Shown in pieces: positions 34,504 to 42,823 of a DNA stretch of 64,000 bases. How positions within the stretch are numbered: the first letter of the stretch is position 1; each line of letters starts with the position of its first letter. The stretch is from the NCBI RefSeq assembly GCF_019008365.1, contig NZ_JAHHUL010000006.1, positions 1 to 64,000 on the forward strand, in the 5' to 3' direction. The stretch comes from Phosphitispora fastidiosa. Its GTDB lineage: Bacteria > Bacillota > Thermincolia > Thermincolales > UBA2595. A program made the position numbers and the translations under genes. The notes under the pieces were generated by a model, which worked only from the letters and a program-made list of their open reading frames with translations, was not told the origin of the DNA and searched no databases.

Positions 34504-35610
34504 ATGTATGAGCAGCATATGCGTCTGGCACTGCAACTCGCTGAAAGGGCAGCCGGCCGGACCAGCCCGAATCCTCTTGTGGGAGCTGTAATTGTTAAGG
34601 ATGGACAGATTGTGGGACAAGGATACCACAAAAAAGCCGGAACCCCTCATGCTGAAATTCATGCCCTAAGGGAGGCAGGTGAAAATGCCCGGGGGGGGAC
34701 GCTGTATGTTACCCTGGAACCGTGTTCACATTATGGCAGGACTCCCCCCTGTAGTGAAGCTGTTATTAATGCCGGAATTCGTGAAGTCTATGTGGCCATG
34801 GAGGACCCTAACCCGTTGGTGGCTGGCCGTGGTATCAAACAGATGGTGAATGCCGGTATCAGGGTTTATGTTGGTCTCTTGGAACAGGAAGCCAAAAGGA
34901 CTAATGAAATTTTTATTAAATATATTACCACGGGAAAGCCTTTTATACTGTTAAAGACAGCAATGACTCTTGATGGCAGGATAGCAACCAGGACCGGGCA
35001 TTCAAAATGGGTGACGGCAGAACCGGCCCGTGAGATGGTGCACCGGCTAAGGAACCAATATGACGGCATCCTGGTCGGGGTCAATACGGTTATTGCCGAT
35101 AATCCTGCCCTAACGTGCCGGCTTGCCGAAGGAGGACGTGACCCGGTAAGAATTGTCCTGGACAGCAGGACGAGGACACCGGCCGGTTCCAGAGTGCTGA
35201 CTCAGGACTCAGATGGGCCAACATTTGTGGTTGTTACTGATAAGGCATCCATTGCCGGGATAAAGTCACTGGCCGCAGCCGGAGCCAAGTTGGTAAGGAC
35301 TGCGGCAAATGCGCAGGGGCGGGTGGACTTGCATGACCTGGTCGCTAAACTTGGCGAAATGGAGATTACCGGGCTGCTGGTAGAGGGCGGAGCCGAAGTG
35401 GCTGCTTCATTCTTAGAAGCCGGTTTGGTAGACAAGATGCTAACCTTTATTGCCCCCAAGGTAATTGGAGGTAAGGAGGCGCCGGGACCTGTCGGCGGCG
35501 CGGGAATTGAAACTATGGACCGGGCGGTACAATTGAAACGTGTTAACTCGGGATGCATCGGGGAAGACTTTTTTATTGAAGGTTATCCGGTATATGAAAA
35601 TGGCCGGTAA
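34504..35610 (+). CDS. ribD: Bifunctional riboflavin deaminase/reductase
   Basis: A 368-aa RibD. N-terminal zinc deaminase (residues 1-145): HAEIHAL and PCSHYGRTPPC give the His and two Cys ligands and catalytic Glu. The C-terminal NADPH-dependent reductase begins at ~148 (PFILLKTAMTLDGRIATRTG) with GILVGVNTVIADNP and VEGGAEVAASF. It performs steps two and three on the pyrimidine branch. First gene of ribD-ribE-ribBA-ribH under FMN riboswitch control. ATG 34504 follows AAAGGAAG. Confidence 0.96.
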   Translation: MYEQHMRLALQLAERAAGRTSPNPLVGAVIVKDGQIVGQGYHKKAGTPHAEIHALREAGENARGGTLYVTLEPCSHYGRTPPCSEAVINAGIREVYVAMEDPNPLVAGRGIKQMVNAGIRVYVGLLEQEAKRTNEIFIKYITTGKPFILLKTAMTLDGRIATRTGHSKWVTAEPAREMVHRLRNQYDGILVGVNTVIADNPALTCRLAEGGRDPVRIVLDSRTRTPAGSRVLTQDSDGPTFVVVTDKASIAGIKSLAAAGAKLVRTAANAQGRVDLHDLVAKLGEMEITGLLVEGGAEVAASFLEAGLVDKMLTFIAPKVIGGKEAPGPVGGAGIETMDRAVQLKRVNSGCIGEDFFIEGYPVYENGR

Positions 35611-35659
35611 CGTTAAAGAGCAGCTGTAAAAGAGCACTACTGTAAAAGAGGTGAAAACC

Positions 35660-36328
35660 ATGTTCACCGGTATAATTGAAGAAATGGGAAAACTGAAAAA
35701 AATTCAGTACGGTACAGATTCAGCCAGGTTGACCCTGGAAGCCTCTGAGGTCCTTAAGGATGTCAGGCTGGGAGACAGCATTGCTGTTAACGGCATATGT
35801 CTAACGGTGGTGCATTTTAATGAGCGTTTTTTTGATGTTGACGTAATGGCAGAGACTTTGCGTAAGACTAACCTGGAAGACCTCAAACCGGGAGACCGGG
35901 TTAACCTGGAACCTGCTCTCAGGGTCGGCGGCCGGCTAGGGGGGCATATAGTCAGCGGACATATTGACGGGGTAGGTGTTATCACCCGCCAGAAGAGAGA
36001 AGATATTGCGGTATTAACTGAAATCAGGGCTCCGGCAGAGGTGATGAAGTATGTTGTCAAAAAGGGCTCGGCTGCCATTGACGGAATCAGTCTGACAGTG
36101 GTTGACTGCACAAGGGACAGTTTTCAGGTCTCCCTCATCCCACATACTGCGTCACTGACAACTCTGGGTTACAAAAAAACCGGGGCCAGGGTCAACCTGG
36201 AAGTAGATATTATTGGGAAATATGTAGAACGACTTTTGGGATTAGATGGAGATGGAGCAGGTACACCTGCTGTTGGCAGCCGAAGCGGACTTACTATGGA
36301 TTACCTCGCTGAAAAAGGGTTTGTATAG
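35660..36328 (+). CDS. ribE: Riboflavin synthase alpha subunit
   Basis: A 222-aa protein with the two homologous lumazine-binding barrels: [10 protein letters not shown] with VNGICLTVV in the first, [12 protein letters not shown] and [10 protein letters not shown] in the second. It converts two dimethylribityllumazines to riboflavin plus a pyrimidine. ATG 35660 follows GAGGTGAA; the frame is open from GTG 35651. The C-terminal ~25 residues beyond the second barrel are unconserved. Confidence 0.95.
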   Translation: MFTGIIEEMGKLKKIQYGTDSARLTLEASEVLKDVRLGDSIAVNGICLTVVHFNERFFDVDVMAETLRKTNLEDLKPGDRVNLEPALRVGGRLGGHIVSGHIDGVGVITRQKREDIAVLTEIRAPAEVMKYVVKKGSAAIDGISLTVVDCTRDSFQVSLIPHTASLTTLGYKKTGARVNLEVDIIGKYVERLLGLDGDGAGTPAVGSRSGLTMDYLAEKGFV

Positions 36329-36344
36329 AGAAAGGGGAATATGT

Positions 36345-37556
36345 ATGACTTTTAATACGATTGAAGAGGCGCTTATTGATTTTAAACAGGGCAGGATGAT
36401 TATAGTTGTTGATGATGAAGACAGAGAAAATGAAGGTGATCTCCTGATGGCAGCAGAGAAGGTAACTCCTGAAGCCATTAATTTCATGGCTACCCACGGG
36501 CGGGGGCTAATCTGTACTCCGATGACAGCTGAACGGTGTGATGAGCTGGAACTTGCGGCCATGGTGACCAACAATACTGACTCCCACGAAACGGCATTTA
36601 CGGTGTCTGTGGATGCAAAAGGGAAAACAACCACCGGTATTTCAGCCTATGAACGGGCCATTACGATCAAAGTAATGATGGATCCCCAGACGAAACCGGC
36701 TGACCTTTGCAGACCGGGGCATGTTTTTCCTCTGAGGGCTAAAAGCGGCGGAGTGCTCAGACGGGCAGGCCATACTGAAGCAGCTGTAGACCTTGCCCGG
36801 ATGGCGGGGATGTACCCGGCAGGGGTAATCTGTGAAATAATGAAGGAAGACGGCACCATGGCACGCGTTCCTGAATTGAAGGAATTTGCCGCCAAGCATG
36901 GCCTGAAAATTATTACCATCGCCAACCTGATAAACTATCGCAGACGCACAGAGCAACTGGTGGAGCGGGTCGGAGAGGCCAAACTGCCTACCAGATATGG
37001 CGAATTTACCGTGGTTGCTTTTAACAGTATCCTGGATGGCAAAGAACACCTGGCATTGGTCAAAGGAGATGTGACAACGGACAAGCCGGTCCTGGTCAGG
37101 GTACATTCCGAATGCCTGACGGGAGATGTTTTTGGCTCGGCCAGGTGTGACTGTGGGGATCAGTTAGGCCATGCGATGAGAATGATTGAACAGGAAGGCC
37201 GCGGGGTGCTGCTCTATATGCGCCAGGAAGGCCGCGGCATAGGACTTGCCAATAAGATTAAGGCATATCACCTTCAGGATCTGGGCAAGGACACGGTTGA
37301 AGCCAATGAACTACTGGGTTTTCCGGCGGATTTGAGGGATTACGGGATCGGGGCCCAGATACTGGCCGGACTTGGAGTGAAAAAAATAAGGCTCTTGACC
37401 AACAATCCCAGGAAGATAGCCGGTATTGAAGGGTATGGCCTCGAGGTGGTGGAGCGGGTTCCCATAGAGATAGCTCCATGTGAATCTAACGAGTTTTACC
37501 TGAGTACCAAGAAGGAAAAACTGGGTCACATGCTTTCAATTAATAAAAATAATTAG
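36345..37556 (+). CDS. ribBA: Bifunctional DHBP synthase/GTP cyclohydrolase II
   Basis: A 403-aa fusion. N-terminal 3,4-dihydroxy-2-butanone-4-phosphate synthase (1-205): [17 protein letters not shown] (metal and acidic loop) and [28 protein letters not shown]-terminal GTP cyclohydrolase II (206-400): [20 protein letters not shown] (zinc Cys) and [18 protein letters not shown]. The two enzymes feed both branches of riboflavin synthesis. ATG 36345 follows AAAGGGGAA; the frame is open from 36246 but that overlaps ribE. Confidence 0.96.
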   Translation: MTFNTIEEALIDFKQGRMIIVVDDEDRENEGDLLMAAEKVTPEAINFMATHGRGLICTPMTAERCDELELAAMVTNNTDSHETAFTVSVDAKGKTTTGISAYERAITIKVMMDPQTKPADLCRPGHVFPLRAKSGGVLRRAGHTEAAVDLARMAGMYPAGVICEIMKEDGTMARVPELKEFAAKHGLKIITIANLINYRRRTEQLVERVGEAKLPTRYGEFTVVAFNSILDGKEHLALVKGDVTTDKPVLVRVHSECLTGDVFGSARCDCGDQLGHAMRMIEQEGRGVLLYMRQEGRGIGLANKIKAYHLQDLGKDTVEANELLGFPADLRDYGIGAQILAGLGVKKIRLLTNNPRKIAGIEGYGLEVVERVPIEIAPCESNEFYLSTKKEKLGHMLSINKNN

Positions 37557-37640
37557 ATAAAAATAATTAGAAAATCATAAACAAATAAAGTTAATTAAAT
37601 GATTATAAATTATTATAGATGATTATAAATGATATCAGGG
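37550..37640 (+). repeat. AT-rich direct repeats across the ribBA stop
   Basis: aaaaataattaga occurs twice, the first copy including the ribBA TAG stop; further on atgattataaat occurs twice (about 37599 and 37618). The region has no gene and is notably AT-rich compared with its flanks. Confidence 0.6.
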
Positions 37641-37651
37641 AGGAATGAAAC

Positions 37652-38131
37652 GTGAATAAGATCTTTGAAGGAAAATTATTGGCCAAGGACTATAAGTTTG
37701 GTCTGGTTGTCGGCAGGTTCAATGAATTTATTACCAATAAGCTTCTTGGGGGCGCCCTTGATGCCCTGAACAGGCACGGCGCCGAAGAGGCAAATATCGA
37801 AACAGCCTGGGTTCCCGGGGCCTTTGAAATACCTTTGGTGGCTCAGGCAATGGCCCGATCAGGCAAATATGATGCTGTCATCTGCCTGGGAGCGGTTATC
37901 AGAGGAGGCACACCGCACTTCGATTATGTATGTGCCGAAGTGTCCAAGGGGGTAGCTAAGGTTGCCCTGGACACAGGGGTACCAGCCATATTTGGAATTA
38001 TTACGGCCGATACAATTGAGCAGGCTATAGAACGTGCGGGTACAAAGGCAGGAAATAAGGGCTGGGATGCTGCCATCACCGGCATTGAAATGGCCAGTCT
38101 GCTAAGAAATATCGGGGGAAGCACAGTTTGA
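37652..38131 (+). CDS. ribH: 6,7-dimethyl-8-ribityllumazine synthase
   Basis: A 159-aa protein: [37 protein letters not shown] (catalytic His) and [19 protein letters not shown] are standard lumazine synthase elements. The subunits assemble into pentamers or icosahedra. GTG start after AGGGAGGAA. The last four bases overlap the next gene. Confidence 0.96.
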   Translation: MNKIFEGKLLAKDYKFGLVVGRFNEFITNKLLGGALDALNRHGAEEANIETAWVPGAFEIPLVAQAMARSGKYDAVICLGAVIRGGTPHFDYVCAEVSKGVAKVALDTGVPAIFGIITADTIEQAIERAGTKAGNKGWDAAITGIEMASLLRNIGGSTV

Positions 38132-38943
38132 AAATAGTAAGGTTTTTATTTAACGGCGAAGCAAGATATGGGGTTCTGGAAAATGACAATGTAATCAGGG
38201 AGATATCTGGCAGCATCTATGATGACTTGGCTTCAGGCAGCGATACCTTTAATTTGGGAGCCGGTATGTACAATTTTGATGAAGTAAAGCTGCTGGCTCC
38301 CTGTGAACCTTCCAAAGTTGTGTGTGTCGGGTTAAATTACCGCGCTCACATTGATGAGTTTAAAAGAGACAGGGCCGGTGTGCCGGAGGAACCGGTACTT
38401 TTTATAAAGCCTTCTACAGCTATTATCGGGCCCGGAGAAACTATTGTTTACCCCAGTTCCAGTTCACAGGTTGATTATGAAGCCGAGCTTGCAGTTGTGA
38501 TTGGTAAGAAATGCCGCCATGCAGAACCGGAAGAGGTCAGGGATTTTATCCTGGGTTATACCTGTGGCAACGATGTGACGGCACGGGATCTGCAGCGCAA
38601 AGACGGGCAATGGACCAGGGGAAAGGGGTTTGACACCTTTATGCCCCTGGGTCCGTGGATTGAAACCGATTATTCGGGAGATAGTAATAGGGTGAGAGCA
38701 TATGTGAACGGTGAATTGAAACAGGATTCAGATACAAGTAAGATGATATTTCCTGTCCCCGCATTGGTAAGCTTTATCTCCCATATAATGACCCTGATGC
38801 CTGGTGATGTAGTGATGACAGGCACTCCCGAGGGGGTAGGTCCAATGGAGCCCGGCGATATCGTGGAGGTGGTGCTGGAAGGGATTGGATGCCTGAAAAA
38901 CAGGGTAGAGAAGTACCCTGAACCCTTGGGGACAAAGGGCTGA
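38128..38943 (+). CDS. Fumarylacetoacetate hydrolase (FAH)-family protein
   Basis: A 271-aa FAH-domain protein. [16 protein letters not shown] starts the domain; metal ligands are seen as [16 protein letters not shown] (E-x-E) and [15 protein letters not shown] (Asp), followed by [12 protein letters not shown] and [11 protein letters not shown]. Family members hydrolyse C-C bonds in beta-diketones, decarboxylate oxaloacetate, or isomerise hydroxymuconate; the real substrate is not evident. TTG 38128 overlaps the ribH stop, so it belongs to the riboflavin transcript, which may mean a house-cleaning role. Confidence 0.88.
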   Translation: MKIVRFLFNGEARYGVLENDNVIREISGSIYDDLASGSDTFNLGAGMYNFDEVKLLAPCEPSKVVCVGLNYRAHIDEFKRDRAGVPEEPVLFIKPSTAIIGPGETIVYPSSSSQVDYEAELAVVIGKKCRHAEPEEVRDFILGYTCGNDVTARDLQRKDGQWTRGKGFDTFMPLGPWIETDYSGDSNRVRAYVNGELKQDSDTSKMIFPVPALVSFISHIMTLMPGDVVMTGTPEGVGPMEPGDIVEVVLEGIGCLKNRVEKYPEPLGTKG

Positions 38944-38972
38944 GACTAGGGCAAACTCCGATAAAATTTTTA

Positions 38973-39000
38973 TTGACAAACCACATAAATGTGCTAAAAT
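38973..39000 (+). promoter_or_regulatory. speD promoter
   Basis: TTGACA (38973-38978), 16 nt, TAAAAT (38995-39000) with extended TGC. Confidence 0.75.
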
Positions 39001-39085
39001 TGAATTTGACTGGAATTTAGAGTTTAATTTAAAATGATTAGAGGGGTGTTAAATTCCAAAGATGAACTAAAAAAGGGGGCAAAGA

Positions 39086-39478
39086 TTGAAGATGACATTA
39101 AACGCTTTGGGAAGGCATGTTCTGGCTGAAATTTATGGATGCAGCTTCAATGTTCTGAATGATGTCAGCAAAGTTGAGGAAATCATGGTAAATGCAGCAT
39201 TAGAAGCTGGCGCTGAGGTTCGCGAGGTAGTATTTCATAAATTTAGCCCCCAGGGTGTTAGTGGAGTAGTAGTTATTTCCGAATCACATCTGGCAATTCA
39301 TACATGGCCTGAGCTTGGTTATGCCGCAGTTGATGTGTTCACCTGTGGAGATAAGGTGAACCCATGGGATGCCTGCAATTTCCTGGCAATTAATTTTGGG
39401 GCAGAATCAGTAGACGCTAAAGAAACACAACGTGGAATCCTTTATAAAACTCCCGAAAAAGAGGCCGTAAATCTTTAG
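39086..39478 (+). CDS. speD: S-adenosylmethionine decarboxylase proenzyme
   Basis: A ~130-aa prokaryotic AdoMetDC that supplies the aminopropyl donor for spermidine. The self-processing site is in ISESHLAIHTWPE: cleavage before the Ser of E-S creates the pyruvoyl group. The downstream VFTCGDKVNP contains the catalytic Cys. TTG 39086 is 8 nt from AAGGGGG; ATG 39092 is also possible. It has its own promoter; no speE is next to it. Confidence 0.93.
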   Translation: MKMTLNALGRHVLAEIYGCSFNVLNDVSKVEEIMVNAALEAGAEVREVVFHKFSPQGVSGVVVISESHLAIHTWPELGYAAVDVFTCGDKVNPWDACNFLAINFGAESVDAKETQRGILYKTPEKEAVNL

Positions 39479-39588
39479 GAGGGATATTTATTTGTACTGA
39501 GACGTATGTCAAAGGCTAGCGGGAACCTTACTTTTGCCGGCAGGTAAAGAGTAGGGTTTTTGCTTTTATGTTTATATATATGTGCATG

Positions 39589-39702
39589 TAGGGGAAAATG
39601 CCCCCTGACTTCGTTACGCGGATGACCGTAATCCTCTGCGTACGTCCAGTACGCTTGTGGTTACGGTCATCCGTGCGCCTTGTCAGAGGGCATTTTCCCA
39701 CC
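39589..39702. repeat. Long hairpin element
   Basis: A ~110-nt inverted repeat. Outer arms GGGAAAATGCC (from 39591) and GGCATTTTCCC (to about 39700), next a CTGAC/GTCAG pair, then CGGATGACCGTAA (39619-39631) with TTACGGTCATCCG (39661-39673), and a GCGTAC/GTACGC stem around the centre. Almost the whole element pairs with itself. Candidate miniature transposable element or structured RNA. Confidence 0.75.
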
Positions 39703-39896
39703 TCCGGGGTCGGATGAATGCTAAAAAGAAAAAACACATTTTTTTATATGCATGTAGGGGAAAATGGGTGCTGGCGACGTTGCGCGCCTGCCCTGCGCGG
39801 CTGGCCGGAGTTGTGGGCAGTCAACAAAGCGGGGCGGAATGTGCAACAATTTGGAATATATACGGGTTATTTCAGTTTTTTGTCTTTTAAAAGAGG

Positions 39897-39922
39897 AATT
39901 ATTCTGACAATGTAGAATAATT
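39897..39922 (+). promoter_or_regulatory. Operator-like palindrome upstream of hdrC
   Basis: Perfect 9-nt arms AATTATTCT (39897-39905) and AGAATAATT (39914-39922) around an 8-nt centre, 36 nt before hdrC. The following bases again start with TTCT. The binding protein is unknown. Confidence 0.55.
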
Positions 39923-39957
39923 CTAAAGTATGAATTTAGGATAAGCGAGGGATAGGG

Positions 39958-40524
39958 ATGAGTAAGATGAACGTTACACAGACACTGGATAGAAACAAAG
40001 AATTCCTTCGGGAACTTAAGGAAGAGAGCGGACAGGACCCGGGTCAGTGCTTTCAATGCATGAAGTGTACAGGGGGCTGCCCCTTCCAGTTTACTATGGA
40101 TTATCCGCCCAGCCAGATTATGAGGATGCTTCAGGACGGCATGGTTGATGAAGTGCTGAAAAGCTTTACGGTACAGACATGTGCTACGTGTGCCACATGT
40201 ACCACCCGCTGTCCTAGAGATATTGATATCGCAAAATTGATGGATACATTGAGGGTCATTGCATATCATAGAGGAATTGTCGGTAAAGGCAAGAACATGC
40301 ATGTATTCCATACAACATTTATGAACTCTATTAAGAGCCACGGAAGGTTATACGAAGTGGGTCTGGCTCTTGGGCTTAACTTGGGAACGGGTAATCTCTT
40401 TCAGGATACCGACCTTGGATTGCCGATGTTCCTGAGGGGCAAGCTTTCCCTTCTGCCCCATAATATAAAAGGCAGAGACGAAATGAAGAAACTTTATGAT
40501 TATGCGAAAAAGATCGGAGAGTGA
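39958..40524 (+). CDS. hdrC: HdrC-like iron-sulfur protein
   Basis: A 188-aa protein with two [4Fe-4S] motifs: CFQCMKCTGGCP (residues ~30-41) and CATCATCTTRCP (~80-91), as in heterodisulfide reductase subunit C. It would pass electrons to the HdrB-like partner encoded 6 nt downstream. No HdrA gene is next to it. ATG 39958 follows GCGAGGGATAGGG. In sulfate reducers and acetogens such HdrCB pairs work with quinone-linked or soluble complexes; the partner here is unknown. Confidence 0.88.
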   Translation: MSKMNVTQTLDRNKEFLRELKEESGQDPGQCFQCMKCTGGCPFQFTMDYPPSQIMRMLQDGMVDEVLKSFTVQTCATCATCTTRCPRDIDIAKLMDTLRVIAYHRGIVGKGKNMHVFHTTFMNSIKSHGRLYEVGLALGLNLGTGNLFQDTDLGLPMFLRGKLSLLPHNIKGRDEMKKLYDYAKKIGE

Positions 40525-40530
40525 TTTTAG

Positions 40531-41397
40531 GTGAAAGTAGCTTATTATCCGGGTTGCGGCCTGAACGGTTCATCAAAGGAATTAGATATATCTTTTAGAG
40601 CAATCAGCGGTCCCCTGGGGATTGATGTTGTTGAAGTACCTGACTGGAATTGCTGTGGCGGGTCATCAGCCCACAGTACCAGCCATTTTCTCTCATTTGC
40701 ACTTCCGGCCAGAAATGTAGTTAATGCTGAGACCACCGGATGTGAAGAATTTACGGCCCCATGTCCGGCCTGTTATGTAAGGCATTTTTTGGCTCAGCGG
40801 GACATCAATGAAAACCCGGAAATGAAACAGCACCTGGAGAATGCTCTGGAAAAGAAAATTGATAAGAGTGACATGAAAATTAAAAACGTCATCGAAATTT
40901 TCATGGATAAGATTGATTCCTCAGTGGTCAAAAAACCTCTTAAGGGTTTAAGAGTGGTGAACTATTATGGGTGTGCCCTGGTAAAACCCCCGAAAACCTT
41001 TGGCTTCTTTGATGACCCTGAAAATCCCCAATCCCTTGATAAAATAATGAGAACTCTTGGCGCTGAAGTAATTGACTGGCCTTATAAGACTGAATGCTGC
41101 GGGGCATCACTCTGTTTTACCAATCAGGATGCCACATGGAAAGCCAGCAGGGATATCCTTCAGATGGCCAAGGATTCCGGAGCCCAGGCTGTAGTTGCCG
41201 CATGTACGATGTGCCAGATGAACCTGGATATGCGCCAATCACAGATTAACAAAAAATATAAGACAAACTTCAATATCCCGACACTATTCTTTACCCAGCT
41301 GATTGGTTTGGCGATGGGAATTTCTGCTGACAAGCTAGCCCTTGACAAAGTATATGTTGATCCCAAACCCTTGCTCAGTTCACTGAACCTCTTGTAA
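40531..41397 (+). CDS. hdrB: HdrB-like CCG-domain protein
   Basis: A 288-aa protein with two CCG domains, each ligating a non-cubane [4Fe-4S] cluster in HdrB. First set: YYPGCGLNGSS, WNCCGG, CPACYVRH. Second set: VNYYGCALVKPP, TECCGASL, CTMCQMNLDMRQ. All Cys of both C-xn-CCG-xn-CxxC patterns are present. GTG 40531 start lacks a strong ribosome site, consistent with coupling to hdrC. Confidence 0.9.
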   Translation: MKVAYYPGCGLNGSSKELDISFRAISGPLGIDVVEVPDWNCCGGSSAHSTSHFLSFALPARNVVNAETTGCEEFTAPCPACYVRHFLAQRDINENPEMKQHLENALEKKIDKSDMKIKNVIEIFMDKIDSSVVKKPLKGLRVVNYYGCALVKPPKTFGFFDDPENPQSLDKIMRTLGAEVIDWPYKTECCGASLCFTNQDATWKASRDILQMAKDSGAQAVVAACTMCQMNLDMRQSQINKKYKTNFNIPTLFFTQLIGLAMGISADKLALDKVYVDPKPLLSSLNLL

Positions 41398-41464
41398 TTA
41401 ATCCAACTTCCGAAGGTGTTGGCTAAAAAACAGGATACTACATTATAAAAGTGACAAATCATAT

Positions 41465-41510
41465 AAAGAGACCACATCCAATAAAATGTTTGGACGTGGT
41501 CTCTTTTTTA
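41465..41510 (+). terminator. Terminator of hdrCB
   Basis: Stem AAAGAGACCACaTCCA (41465-41480) with TGGAcGTGGTCTCTTT (41491-41506), one mismatch, then T run. Confidence 0.8.
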
Positions 41511-41577
41511 ACGGCAAACCATAAACTTTAAGTTGATCAATATTTGAAACAATTCTTCCTGCAAAAATGCAGGAAAA

Positions 41578-42675
41578 ATGAGGCTATCTGTCAAAACATT
41601 GAACAATAACCCTAATAATAGAAAGGGGAATGAGGCCTTGTTCTCTTTACGCATTGATGATGTAAAAACTGGGATGACCCTGGCTGAACCGGTATTTAAC
41701 ATGAATGGCACTAAACTGCTGGGTGAGGATTCCGTCCTGACCGGCAAGATGATTCTCAGGCTTAAGAATGCAGGAGCTAAACGGCTTTGGGTGACTGATG
41801 ACAGTTTTTCTTTTCTCCAGGAATTCGGGCCACAAAAAATTGTCGGAGAAACAGTTATAGAATTGGAAAAAGCAAAATCCCGCATTGTTGAGGGAAAGGC
41901 CTTTGATATACAGGTCATTAACGAAGTTTCTCATGAACTGGTAGAGCAGATTATTATTAATGAACTGCCTTTTGCGGAAATGGTTCGGATGAAGTCCACC
42001 GAAACAGGAGTTTTTGAGCATATGGTGGATGTCAGTCTGCTTGCCGTTATTACCGCCAAGTCTATGGGTATGGATAAGCTGGACATGCGGTTTCTCTGTT
42101 TTGCTTCACTGGTCCATGATGTTGGCAAGCTTATGATCCCGGGTGAGATTTTGGGGAAACCGGATAAGCTCAATGATACCGAGATGCGTGTGGTCAAAAA
42201 ACACCCCCTGATAGGTTTTGATGTCCTGAGCAGTATCGATGGGATCAACAAGCATGCCCCTGTAGTGGCCCTGCAGCACCATGAACGGCTTGATGGCAGC
42301 GGCTATCCTAATGGGATAAAGGGTAACCAGATACACCTTTACAGCAGAATTGTGGCCATTGCTGATATATATACAGCGCTGATCAGGGAAAAGGTTTACC
42401 GCCCCAGGCTTCCTGTTTACGAGGCCGGTGAGATTTTGTGGTCACAGGCAGAAGCCGGGCTTGACCGCACCCTGACATCAAACTTCCTGAGGAATGTTGT
42501 CGCCTTTCCGCTGCGCAGTATGGTAAAATTAAATAATGGCCTTGTCGGCAAGGTTGTTTACCAGAATAGTGATTTTCCGACCCGGCCGATTGTTTCGGTT
42601 GACGGGGAAATGATTGACCTGGCTGAGACCCCTACGGTTTTTGTGGCTGAAGTAGTTGCTTATGAGCATGATTAA
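41578..42675 (+). CDS. HD-GYP domain protein (probable c-di-GMP phosphodiesterase)
   Basis: A 365-aa protein (345 if TTG 41638, behind AAAGGGGAATGAGG, is the true start). The N-terminus (IDDVKTGMTLAEPVFNMNG) is the usual DUF3391-like lead-in. HD-GYP core: HMVDVSLLAVITAKSMG, LVHDVGKLMIPGEILGKPDKL, KKHPLIGFDVL, HHERLDGSGYP and ADIYTALIREKVYRP. Catalytic HD and the GYP loop are intact, so hydrolysis of cyclic di-GMP is likely. A GGDEF protein at 58.3 kb could make the nucleotide. Monocistronic. Confidence 0.88.
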   Translation: MRLSVKTLNNNPNNRKGNEALFSLRIDDVKTGMTLAEPVFNMNGTKLLGEDSVLTGKMILRLKNAGAKRLWVTDDSFSFLQEFGPQKIVGETVIELEKAKSRIVEGKAFDIQVINEVSHELVEQIIINELPFAEMVRMKSTETGVFEHMVDVSLLAVITAKSMGMDKLDMRFLCFASLVHDVGKLMIPGEILGKPDKLNDTEMRVVKKHPLIGFDVLSSIDGINKHAPVVALQHHERLDGSGYPNGIKGNQIHLYSRIVAIADIYTALIREKVYRPRLPVYEAGEILWSQAEAGLDRTLTSNFLRNVVAFPLRSMVKLNNGLVGKVVYQNSDFPTRPIVSVDGEMIDLAETPTVFVAEVVAYEHD

Positions 42676-42823
42676 ATATACTTTCTCGAATATTCTGACC
42701 TTTTTTTGTGAAATCTTAGTTTAAGGGGAGGATTTGTTTTCAGGGTAACGAATATATAGATGGTTAAACTTTATTTATCTTTTAATACTTTATGCAATTT
42801 GTTTAGCATAAGGGGGTACATTG

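Larger units (their letters stand above)
39479..39957. other. Gene-free stretch with repeat elements
   Basis: No credible gene. It holds the long hairpin at 39589-39702, a second copy of its leading sequence (tgcatgtaggggaaaatg at about 39751-39768, first at 39583-39600), a GC-rich tract at 39768-39840, and an operator-like palindrome at 39897-39922. Confidence 0.6.

Noticed and set aside
39528-39737. Minus-strand frame across the hairpin element
   Set aside because: It is generated by the inverted repeat and has no ribosome site or protein-like composition.
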